From: JBFMCC01 sp034435275
GTDB lineage: Bacteria; Chloroflexota; Anaerolineae; Anaerolineales; Villigracilaceae
Assembly: GCA_034435275.1 (NCBI GenBank)
Contig: DAOTXP010000068.1
Span: forward strand, 1 to 10,943
Reading direction: 5' to 3'
DNA length: 10,943 nt
Part shown: piece by piece, positions 1 to 5,995 of the stretch
Numbering within the stretch: position 1 is the first letter of the stretch
Layout: each line of letters begins with the position of its first letter
The notes under the pieces: model-generated
Database searches by the model: none
Told to the model about the DNA's origin: nothing
What the model saw: only the letters and a program-made list of their open reading frames with translations
Position numbers and translations under genes: made by a program

Positions 1-117
1 CCGCTCGGTCTCGCGGATGTGGACCCGACCCTGCTCACGCCGGGTAAACAACTTGACGTGGCCGAACTTCTGGCAGACCTCACGGCCGGGCGCATCAATA
101 CCGGCGTCGGTCCATGA
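1..117 (+). CDS. 3' end of an unidentified protein (38 codons)
   Basis: An open frame enters from the left edge in frame 1 and stops at TGA 115-117. The visible tail contains the segment DPTLLTPGKQLDVAELLADL and looks helical and soluble, with no cysteines and no membrane segment. I do not recognise the family from these residues. It reads in the same direction as the GNAT genes, but a candidate promoter and two terminator-like hairpins lie between them, so it is probably the last gene of its own unit. Coding status rests on the open frame and protein-like composition only. Confidence 0.55.
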   Translation, partial: PLGLADVDPTLLTPGKQLDVAELLADLTAGRINTGVGP

Positions 118-128
118 GGCCGAATCAC

Positions 129-156
129 TTGACGGTTTTCAATTTCCAGTGATAAA
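129..156 (+). promoter_or_regulatory. Candidate sigma70-type promoter of the GNAT leader
   Basis: TTGACG at 129-134 matches 5 of 6 positions of the -35 consensus. After a 16-base spacer, GATAAA at 151-156 matches 4 of 6 of the -10. Transcription would start near 163, just after the upstream gene ends (117) and before the strong Shine-Dalgarno site at 181-188. The position suits a leader transcript running into the GNAT genes. The -10 match is modest. Confidence 0.4.
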
Positions 157-198
157 CTTCGCCCGTTCGTAATCCTGATGAAAGGAGGCGCACGACCG

Positions 199-291
199 AT
201 GGTAATCGCTACGTTCCACATCGAATTCTTCCGCACCGGCAAGGGTGATGCTGTTGATTTCGATTCGCGGAGTGCGCCTGCTCATCGTTAA
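199..291 (+). CDS. Possible 30-codon leader peptide (uORF) before the GNAT operon
   Basis: ATG 199 to TAA 289-291 encodes 30 residues beginning MVIATFHIEFFRTGKGD. It is preceded by AAAGGAGG (181-188), a perfect complement of the 16S rRNA 3' end, 10 bases from the ATG. That site and the downstream structure are the evidence; the peptide resembles nothing I know. It lies between a candidate promoter (129-156) and two terminator-like hairpins (309-342, 350-388), the layout of uORFs in ribosome-mediated attenuators. A competing 48-codon frame on the opposite strand (285 to 139) has no visible ribosome binding site. The ORF could also be a small independent protein or chance. Confidence 0.4.
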   Translation: MVIATFHIEFFRTGKGDAVDFDSRSAPAHR

Positions 292-292
292 C

Positions 293-307
293 ATACACGC
301 AGTGTAT
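293..307. promoter_or_regulatory. Perfect dyad ATACAC-GCA-GTGTAT in the GNAT leader
   Basis: Six-base arms (293-298 and 302-307) separated by three bases, placed between the uORF stop codon (289-291) and the first terminator-like hairpin (from 309). It could be a small RNA hairpin with a three-base loop or a protein-binding dyad. No regulator is identifiable. Confidence 0.35.
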
Positions 308-308
308 T

Positions 309-342
309 AACGGCCGCGGTGCACTCGCCCGCGGCCGTTTTT
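309..342 (+). terminator. Intrinsic terminator 1 in the GNAT leader
   Basis: ACGGCCGCGG (310-319) pairs perfectly with CCGCGGCCGT (329-338) across a 9-base loop; an A-T pair at 309/339 extends the stem. TTTTT occupies 338-342. Very GC-rich stem plus U-run is the classic Rho-independent layout for + strand transcripts. It ends either the leader RNA or read-through from the gene ending at 117. Its arms share GCGGCCG/CGGCCGC with the next hairpin, so alternative pairing is possible. Confidence 0.8.
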
Positions 343-349
343 ATTTCAC

Positions 350-388
350 GCGGTCACGGGCAATGCCTGCGGCCGCTTTTGTTTTTTT
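350..388 (+). terminator. Terminator-like hairpin 2, immediately before the first GNAT RBS
   Basis: GCGG (350-353) pairs with CCGC (373-376) and CGGGC (357-361) with GCCTG (365-369, one G-U), leaving a three-base loop and one mismatch between the stems. The tail is TTTTGTTTTTTT (377-388). The GGAGGAG of the first GNAT gene begins at 393. No room is left for a promoter between this hairpin and the ATG at 402, so GNAT transcripts started upstream must read through it. That makes it a candidate conditional attenuator. The segment 370-376 can alternatively pair with 331-337, which would break both hairpins. Confidence 0.55.
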
Positions 389-401
389 CTCTGGAGGAGA
401 A

Positions 402-1025
402 ATGCTCGACATTCAAACCCAACTGTTCGAAGGCCGTGACATCTGTTTCGGTCCGATTGACCACGAGAAGGACCCCGACGTGGAATCCAGATGGACGCAC
501 GACGGCGAGTTCATGCGGCTTATGGATCTGAAGCCCGCGCGCCCGCTCTCGCCTGCGCTGGTCAGGAAAAAATACGAGAACCTCGAAAAGCAGATCGAAG
601 AGGACAAGAACCTCTATTACTTCACCATCCGCGCCAAAGGTGACGACTGTTTGGTCGGCCTCGCCGCGGTCGAATGGATCGAGTGGACCAACGGCAACGC
701 GCACCTCCGCCTCGGCATCGGCGCGCCCGAAGACCGTCGCAAAGGATACGGCACTCAGGCTTTGCAAATGTTGCTGAGATTTGCCTTCGCCGAGCTGAAT
801 CTGTTCCGCGTGACCGCGCGCGTGCCCGAATATAATGACGGCGCGTTGGCGCTCGTCAGGAAGTTCGGCTTCGTGGAGGAGGTCCGCCGCCGCGAGGCGC
901 TGGAGCGCGATGGCCACTTTTGGGACCTGATCGTCTTCGGGCTGTTGCGCTCTGAGTGGGAGGAGCAGGCCGGCACTGAGCAAAGTCGAAGGGTCCGGAA
1001 TGGAAGCGAGGAACGCGATGAATGA
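402..1025 (+). CDS. GNAT family N-acetyltransferase (RimJ/RimL-like), first of a tandem set
   Basis: A 207-residue single-domain GNAT protein that should transfer an acetyl group from acetyl-CoA to an amine; the acceptor is unknown. The acetyl-CoA pyrophosphate loop is R112-R-K-G-Y-G117, in the segment HLRLGIGAPEDRRKGYGT. The later part contains the usual N145-x(8)-K154-FGF segment. I chose ATG 402 because GGAGGAG (393-399) precedes it; an in-frame ATG at 363 would add 13 residues encoded within the terminator-like hairpin. The last ~18 residues extend past the point where the next two paralogues end and are partly encoded by a repeat-like sequence (974-996). The 3' end overlaps the next gene by 8 bases, so translation is probably coupled. 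Confidence 0.9.
   Translation: MLDIQTQLFEGRDICFGPIDHEKDPDVESRWTHDGEFMRLMDLKPARPLSPALVRKKYENLEKQIEEDKNLYYFTIRAKGDDCLVGLAAVEWIEWTNGNAHLRLGIGAPEDRRKGYGTQALQMLLRFAFAELNLFRVTARVPEYNDGALALVRKFGFVEEVRRREALERDGHFWDLIVFGLLRSEWEEQAGTEQSRRVRNGSEERDE
974..996. repeat. Short dispersed-repeat-like sequence in the end of the first GNAT gene
   Basis: CACTGAGCAAAGTCGAAGGG and the following TCC resemble the widespread intergenic type CACTGAG..GTCGAAG, whose opposite strand typically translates to PFDFAQ-like peptides. The minus strand here does read GPFDFAQC. It supplies the in-frame extra tail of the first GNAT protein. Only one copy is seen in this window, so repeat status rests on recalled resemblance. Confidence 0.4.
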
Positions 1026-1584
1026 TCTCTTTCGCGGACAATTGGTCCGCCTGGCGAACGACAGCCCCGAGACGCGCTCGAAAGTCGAAGTCCGCTGGCA
1101 GCGCGATACCGAATTCCACCGTCTCGCGGACAGCGAACCGGCCGGCGTGGTCTCCGAGAAGAAACTCAAGGAGAGGATGGAGAAGTGGATGGAGCAGGGG
1201 CCGGAGCGTTACGGATTCTCGATCCGCACCCTGGAAGATGACCGGCTGATCGGCGGCATCGGCCTGTACCTGCCGGAGGTGCACGGACGCGACGCCTTCG
1301 CGGGCATCTTCATCGGCGAGCGCGAGTTCTGGGGCAAGGGTTACGGAACCGACGCCATGCGTCTGATCCTGCGCTACGCCTTCACGGAACTCAACCTGCA
1401 CCGCGTCTCGCTGGGCGTGCATGACTACAACCCGCGCGCCCTGCGTTCCTACGAGAAAGCAGGTTTCCGTATCGAAGGCCGCACGCGCAAGGATGTACAA
1501 CGCGAAGGCAAACGCAACAGTTCCCTCTGGATGGGCATCCTGCGCGAGGAGTGGCTTCAATTGCAATCGGGAGGTGTGACATGA
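1018..1584 (+). CDS. GNAT family N-acetyltransferase (RimJ/RimL-like), second of the tandem set
   Basis: A 188-residue protein from ATG 1018. I prefer this start over ATG 1000 because the third GNAT protein begins the same way (MNDLxxGxLVRL) and has the same length, 188. The acetyl-CoA loop is W105-G-K-G-Y-G110. The C-terminal GNAT segment N138-P-R-A-L-R-S-Y-E-K-A-G-F150 is typical of RimJ/RimL-type enzymes acting on protein N-termini or small amines; the substrate is not predictable. It overlaps the previous gene by 8 bases (ATGAATGA) and the next by 4 (ATGA). Strong identity with the third copy around residues 105-160 indicates tandem duplication. Confidence 0.93.
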   Translation: MNDLFRGQLVRLANDSPETRSKVEVRWQRDTEFHRLADSEPAGVVSEKKLKERMEKWMEQGPERYGFSIRTLEDDRLIGGIGLYLPEVHGRDAFAGIFIGEREFWGKGYGTDAMRLILRYAFTELNLHRVSLGVHDYNPRALRSYEKAGFRIEGRTRKDVQREGKRNSSLWMGILREEWLQLQSGGVT

Positions 1585-2147
1585 ACGACCTCTTGAAAGG
1601 CGAACTGGTGCGTCTGAGCGCCTTCGACCCTGAGGAACTGGGCAAAGCCTACGCGCGCTGGAACACGGATTCCGAGTTCGCGCGTCTGTTGGATGGCGTT
1701 GCGCCGCGCCTGCATTCAGCCAGGGCCATTAGCAAGTTTCTCGAGAAGGAAGTGGAAGACCAGCCGCCCGCGGCGCACTACTTTGGAATCCGCACGCTGG
1801 CCGACGACCGGCTGGTCGGCGATCTCAATCTCGATGTAATCAGCTGGAGTCATCGCGACGCCTTTGTGGGAATCGGCCTCGGCTCCCGCGCGGATTGGGG
1901 CAGGGGCTATGGCACCGAGGCCATGCGCCTCGCCCTTCGTTTTGCCTTCATGGAACTCGGCCTGCGCCGCGTCACCCTGACCGTGTTCGAATACAACCCG
2001 CGTGCGATCCGCTCGTACGAGAAGGCGGGCTTCCGCCTCGAGGGCCGTATGCGTCAAATCCTGAATCGCGAGGGACGCCGCTGGGATGTGCACTACATGG
2101 CGATCTTGAAAGAGGAATGGATGGAACAATATGGAAACCAGAACTGA
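1581..2147 (+). CDS. GNAT family N-acetyltransferase (RimJ/RimL-like), third of the tandem set
   Basis: 188 residues from ATG 1581, preceded by GGGAGG (1569-1574) six bases upstream. An in-frame ATG at 1551 lies inside the previous gene and lacks the conserved MNDL context. The acetyl-CoA loop is W106-G-R-G-Y-G111 and the distal motif N139-P-R-A-I-R-S-Y-E-K-A-G-F151. Acetyl transfer from acetyl-CoA is a firm family inference; the acceptor is unknown. Start overlaps the second GNAT stop by 4 bases and the end overlaps the fourth GNAT gene by 17, so the set is almost certainly one translationally coupled operon. Confidence 0.94.
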   Translation: MNDLLKGELVRLSAFDPEELGKAYARWNTDSEFARLLDGVAPRLHSARAISKFLEKEVEDQPPAAHYFGIRTLADDRLVGDLNLDVISWSHRDAFVGIGLGSRADWGRGYGTEAMRLALRFAFMELGLRRVTLTVFEYNPRAIRSYEKAGFRLEGRMRQILNREGRRWDVHYMAILKEEWMEQYGNQN

Positions 2148-3135
2148 CCCAACCCTGAACGAAATCCTCGCGCCGGGCTTCAGCCTGCGCCCCGCTTCGT
2201 GGGCGGACCTGGAGCCGGTCGCGCAACTCATCCTCGACGTTTGCACCGCCGACGGCGACCCGACCGTGGCCGTCACGCCGGAAGAACTGGCCCGCGAATG
2301 GAAGAATCCCGGCTTCACCCTCGAGCGCGACGCCTGGGTGGTCGCCGCCGCGGACGGCCGCGTGGTTGGCTACGAGGAGTTCGTGAACCGCCACGCCCAC
2401 GCCGCGCTGACCGGCGATGGGTACGTCCACCCGTCCCACCTCGGCAACGGCATTGGCACGGCCATGCTGCGCGCCCTCGAAGTGCGCGCCCGTGAAGACA
2501 TGCAACTGGCCGCGCCGGACCTGCGCGTTTACATCCGCAACGGCATGGCTGCCACCGATACGACCGGGCGCCAGATGCACGCGGCAGAGGGTTATCGTCC
2601 CATCCGCTATTCATGGCGCATGGAGATTACCCTCGACGGCGCGCCTCCCGCGCCGACCTGGCCGGCGGGCGTGGAACTGCGCCCGTTCGTGTTGAACGAC
2701 CACAATCGCGCCGTCTTCGAGGCGCACGAGGAAGCCTTCTCGGATCACTGGGGTCATACGCCGGGCTCATATGATGCATGGCAACACCGCATGACCGGCC
2801 GCGATGATTTCGACCCATCGCTGTGGTTCATTGCCTGGGACGGAGACCGGATCGCGGGCTACTCGCTATGCCGCTTCCGCATGGGCATCGGCTGGGTAGG
2901 GAGCTTGGGCGTCCGCCGCCCGTGGCGCAAGCGCGGACTCGGCCTCGCGCTTCTGTATCACTCCTTCGGCGAATTCCACCGCCGCGGCATGATGACCATC
3001 GGTCTCGGTGTGGACGCGGAAAACCCGACCGGCGCAACGCGTCTGTACCAGAAAGCGGGTATGCACGTCGCTAACGAATATGTCATCTACGAGAAGGAAC
3101 TGCGCCCCGGCCGCGAGCCGGAAGGCGAAGCCTAA
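2131..3135 (+). CDS. Two-domain GNAT acetyltransferase (mycothiol-synthase-like layout)
   Basis: 334 residues forming two GNAT domains in tandem. Domain 1 (about 17-165) has the loop H103-L-G-N-G-I-G109. Domain 2 (about 178-325) has the better loop R266-K-R-G-L-G271 and the distal segment N298-P-T-G-A-T-R-L-Y-Q-K-A-G310. The double layout is known from MshD (mycothiol synthase) and many uncharacterised proteins. No other mycothiol gene is visible here, so I do not assign that role. The ATG at 2131 overlaps the third GNAT gene by 17 bases. It is the last gene of this tight cluster; an 82-base gap follows. Confidence 0.92.
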   Translation: METRTDPTLNEILAPGFSLRPASWADLEPVAQLILDVCTADGDPTVAVTPEELAREWKNPGFTLERDAWVVAAADGRVVGYEEFVNRHAHAALTGDGYVHPSHLGNGIGTAMLRALEVRAREDMQLAAPDLRVYIRNGMAATDTTGRQMHAAEGYRPIRYSWRMEITLDGAPPAPTWPAGVELRPFVLNDHNRAVFEAHEEAFSDHWGHTPGSYDAWQHRMTGRDDFDPSLWFIAWDGDRIAGYSLCRFRMGIGWVGSLGVRRPWRKRGLGLALLYHSFGEFHRRGMMTIGLGVDAENPTGATRLYQKAGMHVANEYVIYEKELRPGREPEGEA

Positions 3136-3163
3136 CAGGTCAGCGGCTATACCGGTAAGATGT

Positions 3164-3198
3164 TTTCCACCCTGAGCGAATTCACGTTATACTCAGGG
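3164..3198 (+). promoter_or_regulatory. Promoter with an inverted repeat across its spacer and -10
   Basis: TATACT (3188-3193) matches 5 of 6 of the -10, and TTTCCA (3164-3169) 4 of 6 of the -35 with an 18-base spacer. CCCTGAG (3170-3176) and CTCAGGG (3192-3198) form a perfect 7-base inverted repeat bracketing the spacer and overlapping the -10, which could act as an operator. It fits the 82-base gap and would start the zinc-ribbon/HAD/Eis-like unit. Confidence 0.5.
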
Positions 3199-3217
3199 CC
3201 ACCAAAAGGAGGCCTCC

Positions 3218-3805
3218 ATGAACCTGCGCTGTATGTATTGTCAAAACCTGTTCACCTTGAGCCGCGAGACGATGCTGAACGCCCTGCAAACCATGCAGGC
3301 GGAAAACCTGAGCCACTTCGACGCGCATTGTCCGCGCTGCCGCCGCGCCAACCCGATCTCGCGCGAGAGATTGGAGATGGCCAACCCCGGCTGGCAGGCC
3401 GCGCTTGCGACCGAGCAACCCGCGCCTGCTGAGACGACCCCGGCGTCTGCCATGCCGACGCCCGCACCGGTTGTACCGCCACCTGCACCGGTCACGCCTG
3501 TCGCGTCCATGCCTGCGCCTTCGGCCGCGCAGCCCGTGCCGGTTCCGCAAAAGCCCGCCCCCGCCGTGAAGCGGCACGCGCCTGCGGCGGCGAAGAAGGC
3601 CAAGGCCGCGGCGGCCGCTTCCAAGTCCAGGAAAGCCGCGAAGAAACCGGCCGCCAAAAAACCAGCGGTGAAGCGGAAGCCGTCCAAGCCCGCGGCGAAG
3701 AAGCCGGTCAAGAAGGCCAAGCCTGTGAAGAAACCCGCCAAGCCTGCAAAGAAATCCAAAGGCGCGTCCCGCCCGGCGGCGAAGAAGAAGTCTGGCAGGA
3801 AATAG
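3218..3805 (+). CDS. Zinc-ribbon protein with Pro/Ala linker and histone H1-like Lys/Ala tail
   Basis: 195 residues in three parts. The N-terminal ~60 carry C5-M-Y-C8 and C38-P-R-C41, a four-cysteine zinc ribbon/knuckle with a short helix between the pairs. Residues ~65-125 are a Pro/Ala-rich linker with repeated PAP units. The C-terminal ~70 are Lys/Ala/Pro (AAKKP, KPAKP), like bacterial H1-type tails, which bind DNA or RNA through charge. A nucleic-acid-binding role is inferred from composition; no catalytic domain is visible. ATG 3218 has a perfect AAAAGGAGG at 3204-3212. The next gene begins 28 bases after its stop. Confidence 0.85.
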   Translation: MNLRCMYCQNLFTLSRETMLNALQTMQAENLSHFDAHCPRCRRANPISRERLEMANPGWQAALATEQPAPAETTPASAMPTPAPVVPPPAPVTPVASMPAPSAAQPVPVPQKPAPAVKRHAPAAAKKAKAAAAASKSRKAAKKPAAKKPAVKRKPSKPAAKKPVKKAKPVKKPAKPAKKSKGASRPAAKKKSGRK

Positions 3806-3833
3806 TGTTGCGGATGATGGAAGGCAAACAAGC

Positions 3834-4439
3834 GTGAACTTTCGCTTTGTCTTTTTTGACCTCGGGGGAGTGATCGTCCGCACCGAACATCAGGCGCCGC
3901 GCCAGCGATTGGCCGAACGGATTGGGTTGGAGTACGAAGACCTGGTCAAGATTGTCTTCGACAGCCCCACCGCACGGCAGGCGTCGCTTGGCGCGATTCA
4001 CATCGAACAGCACTGGGAGGCTGTGGCCCGCAGGCTCGGCCTCCCGGCTGTGGAGGCGCAGGCGGTACGCGATGAGTTCTTCGCCGGGGACATCGTGGAT
4101 CACGCGCTGGTGGACTTCCTGCGTTCCCTGCGCCCGCGCTGCAAGACCGGCCTGATCAGCAATGCCTTTCCCGATCTGCGTGAGTATATCGTCCGCATGG
4201 GATTCGACGACGCTTTCGACCACATGGTCATCTCGGCCGAGGTGGGCGTGATGAAGCCCGAAGCGCGCATCTATGAGATTGCGCTGGAGGCGCTGGACGC
4301 GAGACCTGAGGAATCCATCTTCGTGGACGACTTCGCCGAGAACGTCGAAGCGGCCCGCGCTCTGGGCATGTGCGGCATCCAATTCAAAGAGCCGGAACGG
4401 GCTCTCACCAAACTCAAACAACTTCTCGATCACAACTGA
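3834..4439 (+). CDS. HAD-superfamily hydrolase, YihX-like (subclass IA)
   Basis: 201 residues, probably a small cytosolic phosphatase acting on a phosphorylated metabolite. Motif I is F8-D9-L-G-G-V with D9 as nucleophile; motif II is S109 (in GLISNAF); motif III is K141 in MKPEARIYE; motif IV is D165-D166 in FVDDFAENVEAA. The +2 aspartate of classical HAD phosphatases is glycine, as in the DLGNV motif of E. coli YihX, and motifs III-IV also resemble YihX (glucose-1-phosphate phosphatase). Substrate is not assignable. The start is GTG 3834 with GGAAGG (3819-3824) nine bases upstream. It probably shares the transcript starting near 3200. Confidence 0.9.
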   Translation: MNFRFVFFDLGGVIVRTEHQAPRQRLAERIGLEYEDLVKIVFDSPTARQASLGAIHIEQHWEAVARRLGLPAVEAQAVRDEFFAGDIVDHALVDFLRSLRPRCKTGLISNAFPDLREYIVRMGFDDAFDHMVISAEVGVMKPEARIYEIALEALDARPEESIFVDDFAENVEAARALGMCGIQFKEPERALTKLKQLLDHN

Positions 4440-4461
4440 CGACTGTCTCCGCGGTCGTCAG
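4436..4461 (+). other. Intergenic hairpin between the HAD gene and the Eis-like gene
   Basis: CTGACGAC (4436-4443) and GTCGTCAG (4454-4461) form a perfect 8-base stem with a 10-base loop. The stem includes the HAD stop codon (4437-4439). No U-run follows, so it is not an intrinsic terminator. The purine-rich GAGAAAG used as the weak RBS of the next gene abuts the 3' arm (from 4461), so the hairpin could affect translation or mRNA processing. Confidence 0.5.
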
Positions 4462-4477
4462 AGAAAGCTGAACGACC

Positions 4478-5806
4478 GTGACAATACCACCTGTCCTTCG
4501 CGACCTGGGAGACGGCCTGATCCTGCGCCGCGCCACTTCTGCGGATGCAAGCGCGCTGGCCGACTTCAACGGACGCATCCACGGTGAAAACCCGGCGGAC
4601 GCGGCACGCGTCGCGGCCTGGACCCGCGACCTGCTCGCCAAACCCCATCCAACTCTTACCCCCGGCGACTTTACCCTCGTCGAGGAGGCTGCCACCGGGC
4701 GCATCGTCTCCTCGATGAATCTCATCCCGCAAACATGGACCTACGAGGGAATCCCGTTCGGCGTCGGGCGGCCTGAACTCGTCGGCACATCGCCTGAATA
4801 TCGCGGCAGGGGACTCGTCCACGCGCAGTTCGAGGAGATTCACAAGTGGTGCCTCGAGCGCGGACTTCCCGTGCAGGCCATCACAGGGATTCCGTATTTC
4901 TATCGTCAATTTGGTTATGAGATGGCGCTGGATTTTGCCGGCCGCCGATTCGGTCACGAGGCGAACGTGCCGCGCTTGAAGAAGGATGAAAAGGAGAAGT
5001 ATCGCATCCGCCCCGCGGCGAAACGCGACCTGCCTTTCATTGCCAAAGTCTATGCCGGGACGCAGAAGCGTTACATGATCTCGTGCGTGCGCGGCGTGGA
5101 CGTGTTCGCGTACGAGTTGAAAGGACAGAGTCGGAGGAATGTAAATCATTTCGCGATGCGCGTCATCGAAGACGTACGCGGGAGACGGCTTGGGTATTTC
5201 CAGCATTCCAACTTCCTCGGCATGACCGGGCTGACTGCGCTGGGTTACGAACTCGCGCCGGGCGTCTCGTGGCTGGATGTGACTCCCAGTGTTGTGCGTT
5301 ACCTGTGGGAGACGGGCGGGAAATACGCCAAACGCGATCAGCAGGTGCGCACATCCTTTGGTTTCATGCTCGGCGCGCAGCATCCCGCTTATGAGGCGTT
5401 GGGCGACGCGCTTCCATCCGTCCGCGGATTGTACGCGTATTACCTGCGCGTGGCGGATCTGCCGGCGTTCCTCCGCCTCATTGCGCCCGCGTTGGAGAAG
5501 CGGCTGGCGGATTCCATCGCGGTGGGCTACAGCGGTGAATTGCTTCTCTCCTTTTACCGCGATGGACTGCGATTGGTCTTTGCGCGCGGCAGGCTGAAGA
5601 AGGTCGAAACGTGGAAGCCAAAAGTTACGGACGAACCGCACGCAAATTTCTCCGACCTGACCTTCCTGCAACTGCTCTTCGGCTACCGTTCCTTCGCGGA
5701 ATTGGAGTTTGGTTTCGCAGATTGCATGTGTAAGGACAGTCCCACCCGCGTCCTGCTCGACATTCTCTTTCCAAAGCGCCTTTCCGATGTTTTCCCCGTG
5801 TTCTAA
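4478..5806 (+). CDS. Eis-like GNAT acetyltransferase with C-terminal SCP2-like domain
   Basis: 442 residues. The N-terminal GNAT domain has the loop R109-G-R-G-L in GTSPEYRGRGLVHAQFEE, preceded by V-G-R-P-E-L-V-G-T, and the segment PYFYRQFGYEMALD (about 145-158) typical of the Eis/Acetyltransf_9 group. A second, poorer GNAT-like region and a C-terminal sterol-carrier-like domain follow. It ends in phenylalanine; mycobacterial Eis also ends in a Phe whose carboxylate is catalytic, but I cannot confirm equivalence here. Eis enzymes acetylate aminoglycosides and other amines; the substrate here is unknown. The GTG start (4478) has only weak GAGAAAG upstream. It lies 38 bases after the HAD gene. 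Confidence 0.88.
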   Translation: MTIPPVLRDLGDGLILRRATSADASALADFNGRIHGENPADAARVAAWTRDLLAKPHPTLTPGDFTLVEEAATGRIVSSMNLIPQTWTYEGIPFGVGRPELVGTSPEYRGRGLVHAQFEEIHKWCLERGLPVQAITGIPYFYRQFGYEMALDFAGRRFGHEANVPRLKKDEKEKYRIRPAAKRDLPFIAKVYAGTQKRYMISCVRGVDVFAYELKGQSRRNVNHFAMRVIEDVRGRRLGYFQHSNFLGMTGLTALGYELAPGVSWLDVTPSVVRYLWETGGKYAKRDQQVRTSFGFMLGAQHPAYEALGDALPSVRGLYAYYLRVADLPAFLRLIAPALEKRLADSIAVGYSGELLLSFYRDGLRLVFARGRLKKVETWKPKVTDEPHANFSDLTFLQLLFGYRSFAELEFGFADCMCKDSPTRVLLDILFPKRLSDVFPVF

Positions 5807-5853
5807 TCGTTCGTCTGGTCTGCCCGTGACGCGGCAACGATATCAAACGAAAA

Positions 5854-5863
5854 ACCTTTCCAG
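5854..5863 (+). promoter_or_regulatory. Segment complementary to the MFS ribosome binding site
   Basis: ACCTTTCCAG pairs with CTTGAAAGGT (5978-5987) in 9 of 10 positions, 7 of them contiguous. The target contains AAAGG, the Shine-Dalgarno element of the MFS gene. Long-range pairing would close the whole leader into a loop and hide that site; ribosomes on the 19-codon ORF would compete because the segment runs into its RBS (AGGAG 5862-5866). Confidence 0.4.
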
Positions 5864-5873
5864 GAGAACTGAA

Positions 5874-5933
5874 ATGAAAATCCTCACCTTCCCGAACCCG
5901 GCCCGGCTCAACGGAGACGAATCTCCGGCCTGA
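5874..5933 (+). CDS. Possible 19-codon leader peptide before the MFS exporter
   Basis: ATG 5874 to TGA 5931-5933 encodes 19 residues starting MKILTFPNPARL. AGGAG (5862-5866) sits 7 bases upstream, a better RBS than that of the exporter itself. The second half of the ORF and its stop codon lie in a series of overlapping hairpins. Size, position and structure match leader peptides controlling resistance genes (erm, cat, bmrCD type), but the sequence matches no leader I know. No clear promoter is visible in 5807-5870, so it may share the upstream transcript. Confidence 0.5.
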   Translation: MKILTFPNPARLNGDESPA

Positions 5934-5966
5934 TTTTGGCCGCAATCCACTGCGGACTTGCGGCCA
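5912..5966 (+). promoter_or_regulatory. Three mutually exclusive hairpins in the MFS leader
   Basis: Hairpin A: CGGAGA (5912-5917) with TCTCCG (5922-5927), loop CGAA, followed seven bases later by TTTT (5934-5937). Hairpin B: CGGCC (5926-5930) with GGCCG (5938-5942). Hairpin C: TGGCCGCAA (5937-5945) with TTGCGGCCA (5958-5966), perfect 9 bp. A minor alternative pairs CCGCA (5940-5944) with TGCGG (5951-5955). Shared strands make A/B and B/C exclusive, the pattern of attenuators. A ribosome finishing or stalling on the 19-codon ORF would disrupt A and B and favour C. Confidence 0.5.
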
Positions 5967-5995
5967 TGGTTCAACAACTTGAAAGGTAGATTACC

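Noticed and set aside
139..285. A 48-codon frame on the - strand (MSRRTPRIEIN...) across the GNAT leader
   Set aside because: Composition is protein-like, but no ribosome binding site precedes the ATG at 285 and the opposite strand carries a perfect one plus promoter and terminators. Not excluded, only less likely.
354..1566. Long - strand open frames opposite the GNAT genes (271 and 236 codons)
   Set aside because: Antisense shadows of GC-rich coding DNA; Arg-rich or low-complexity composition and no ribosome binding site, while the + strand shows clear GNAT motifs.
3182..3883. - strand frames of 233 and 196 codons opposite the zinc-ribbon gene
   Set aside because: Extreme Arg/Gly/Leu or Ala/Phe/Gly composition, the mirror of the Lys/Ala tail on the + strand.
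4430..5671. 413-codon - strand frame opposite the Eis-like gene
   Set aside because: No recognisable domain; the + strand frame has clear GNAT motifs and correct operon spacing.
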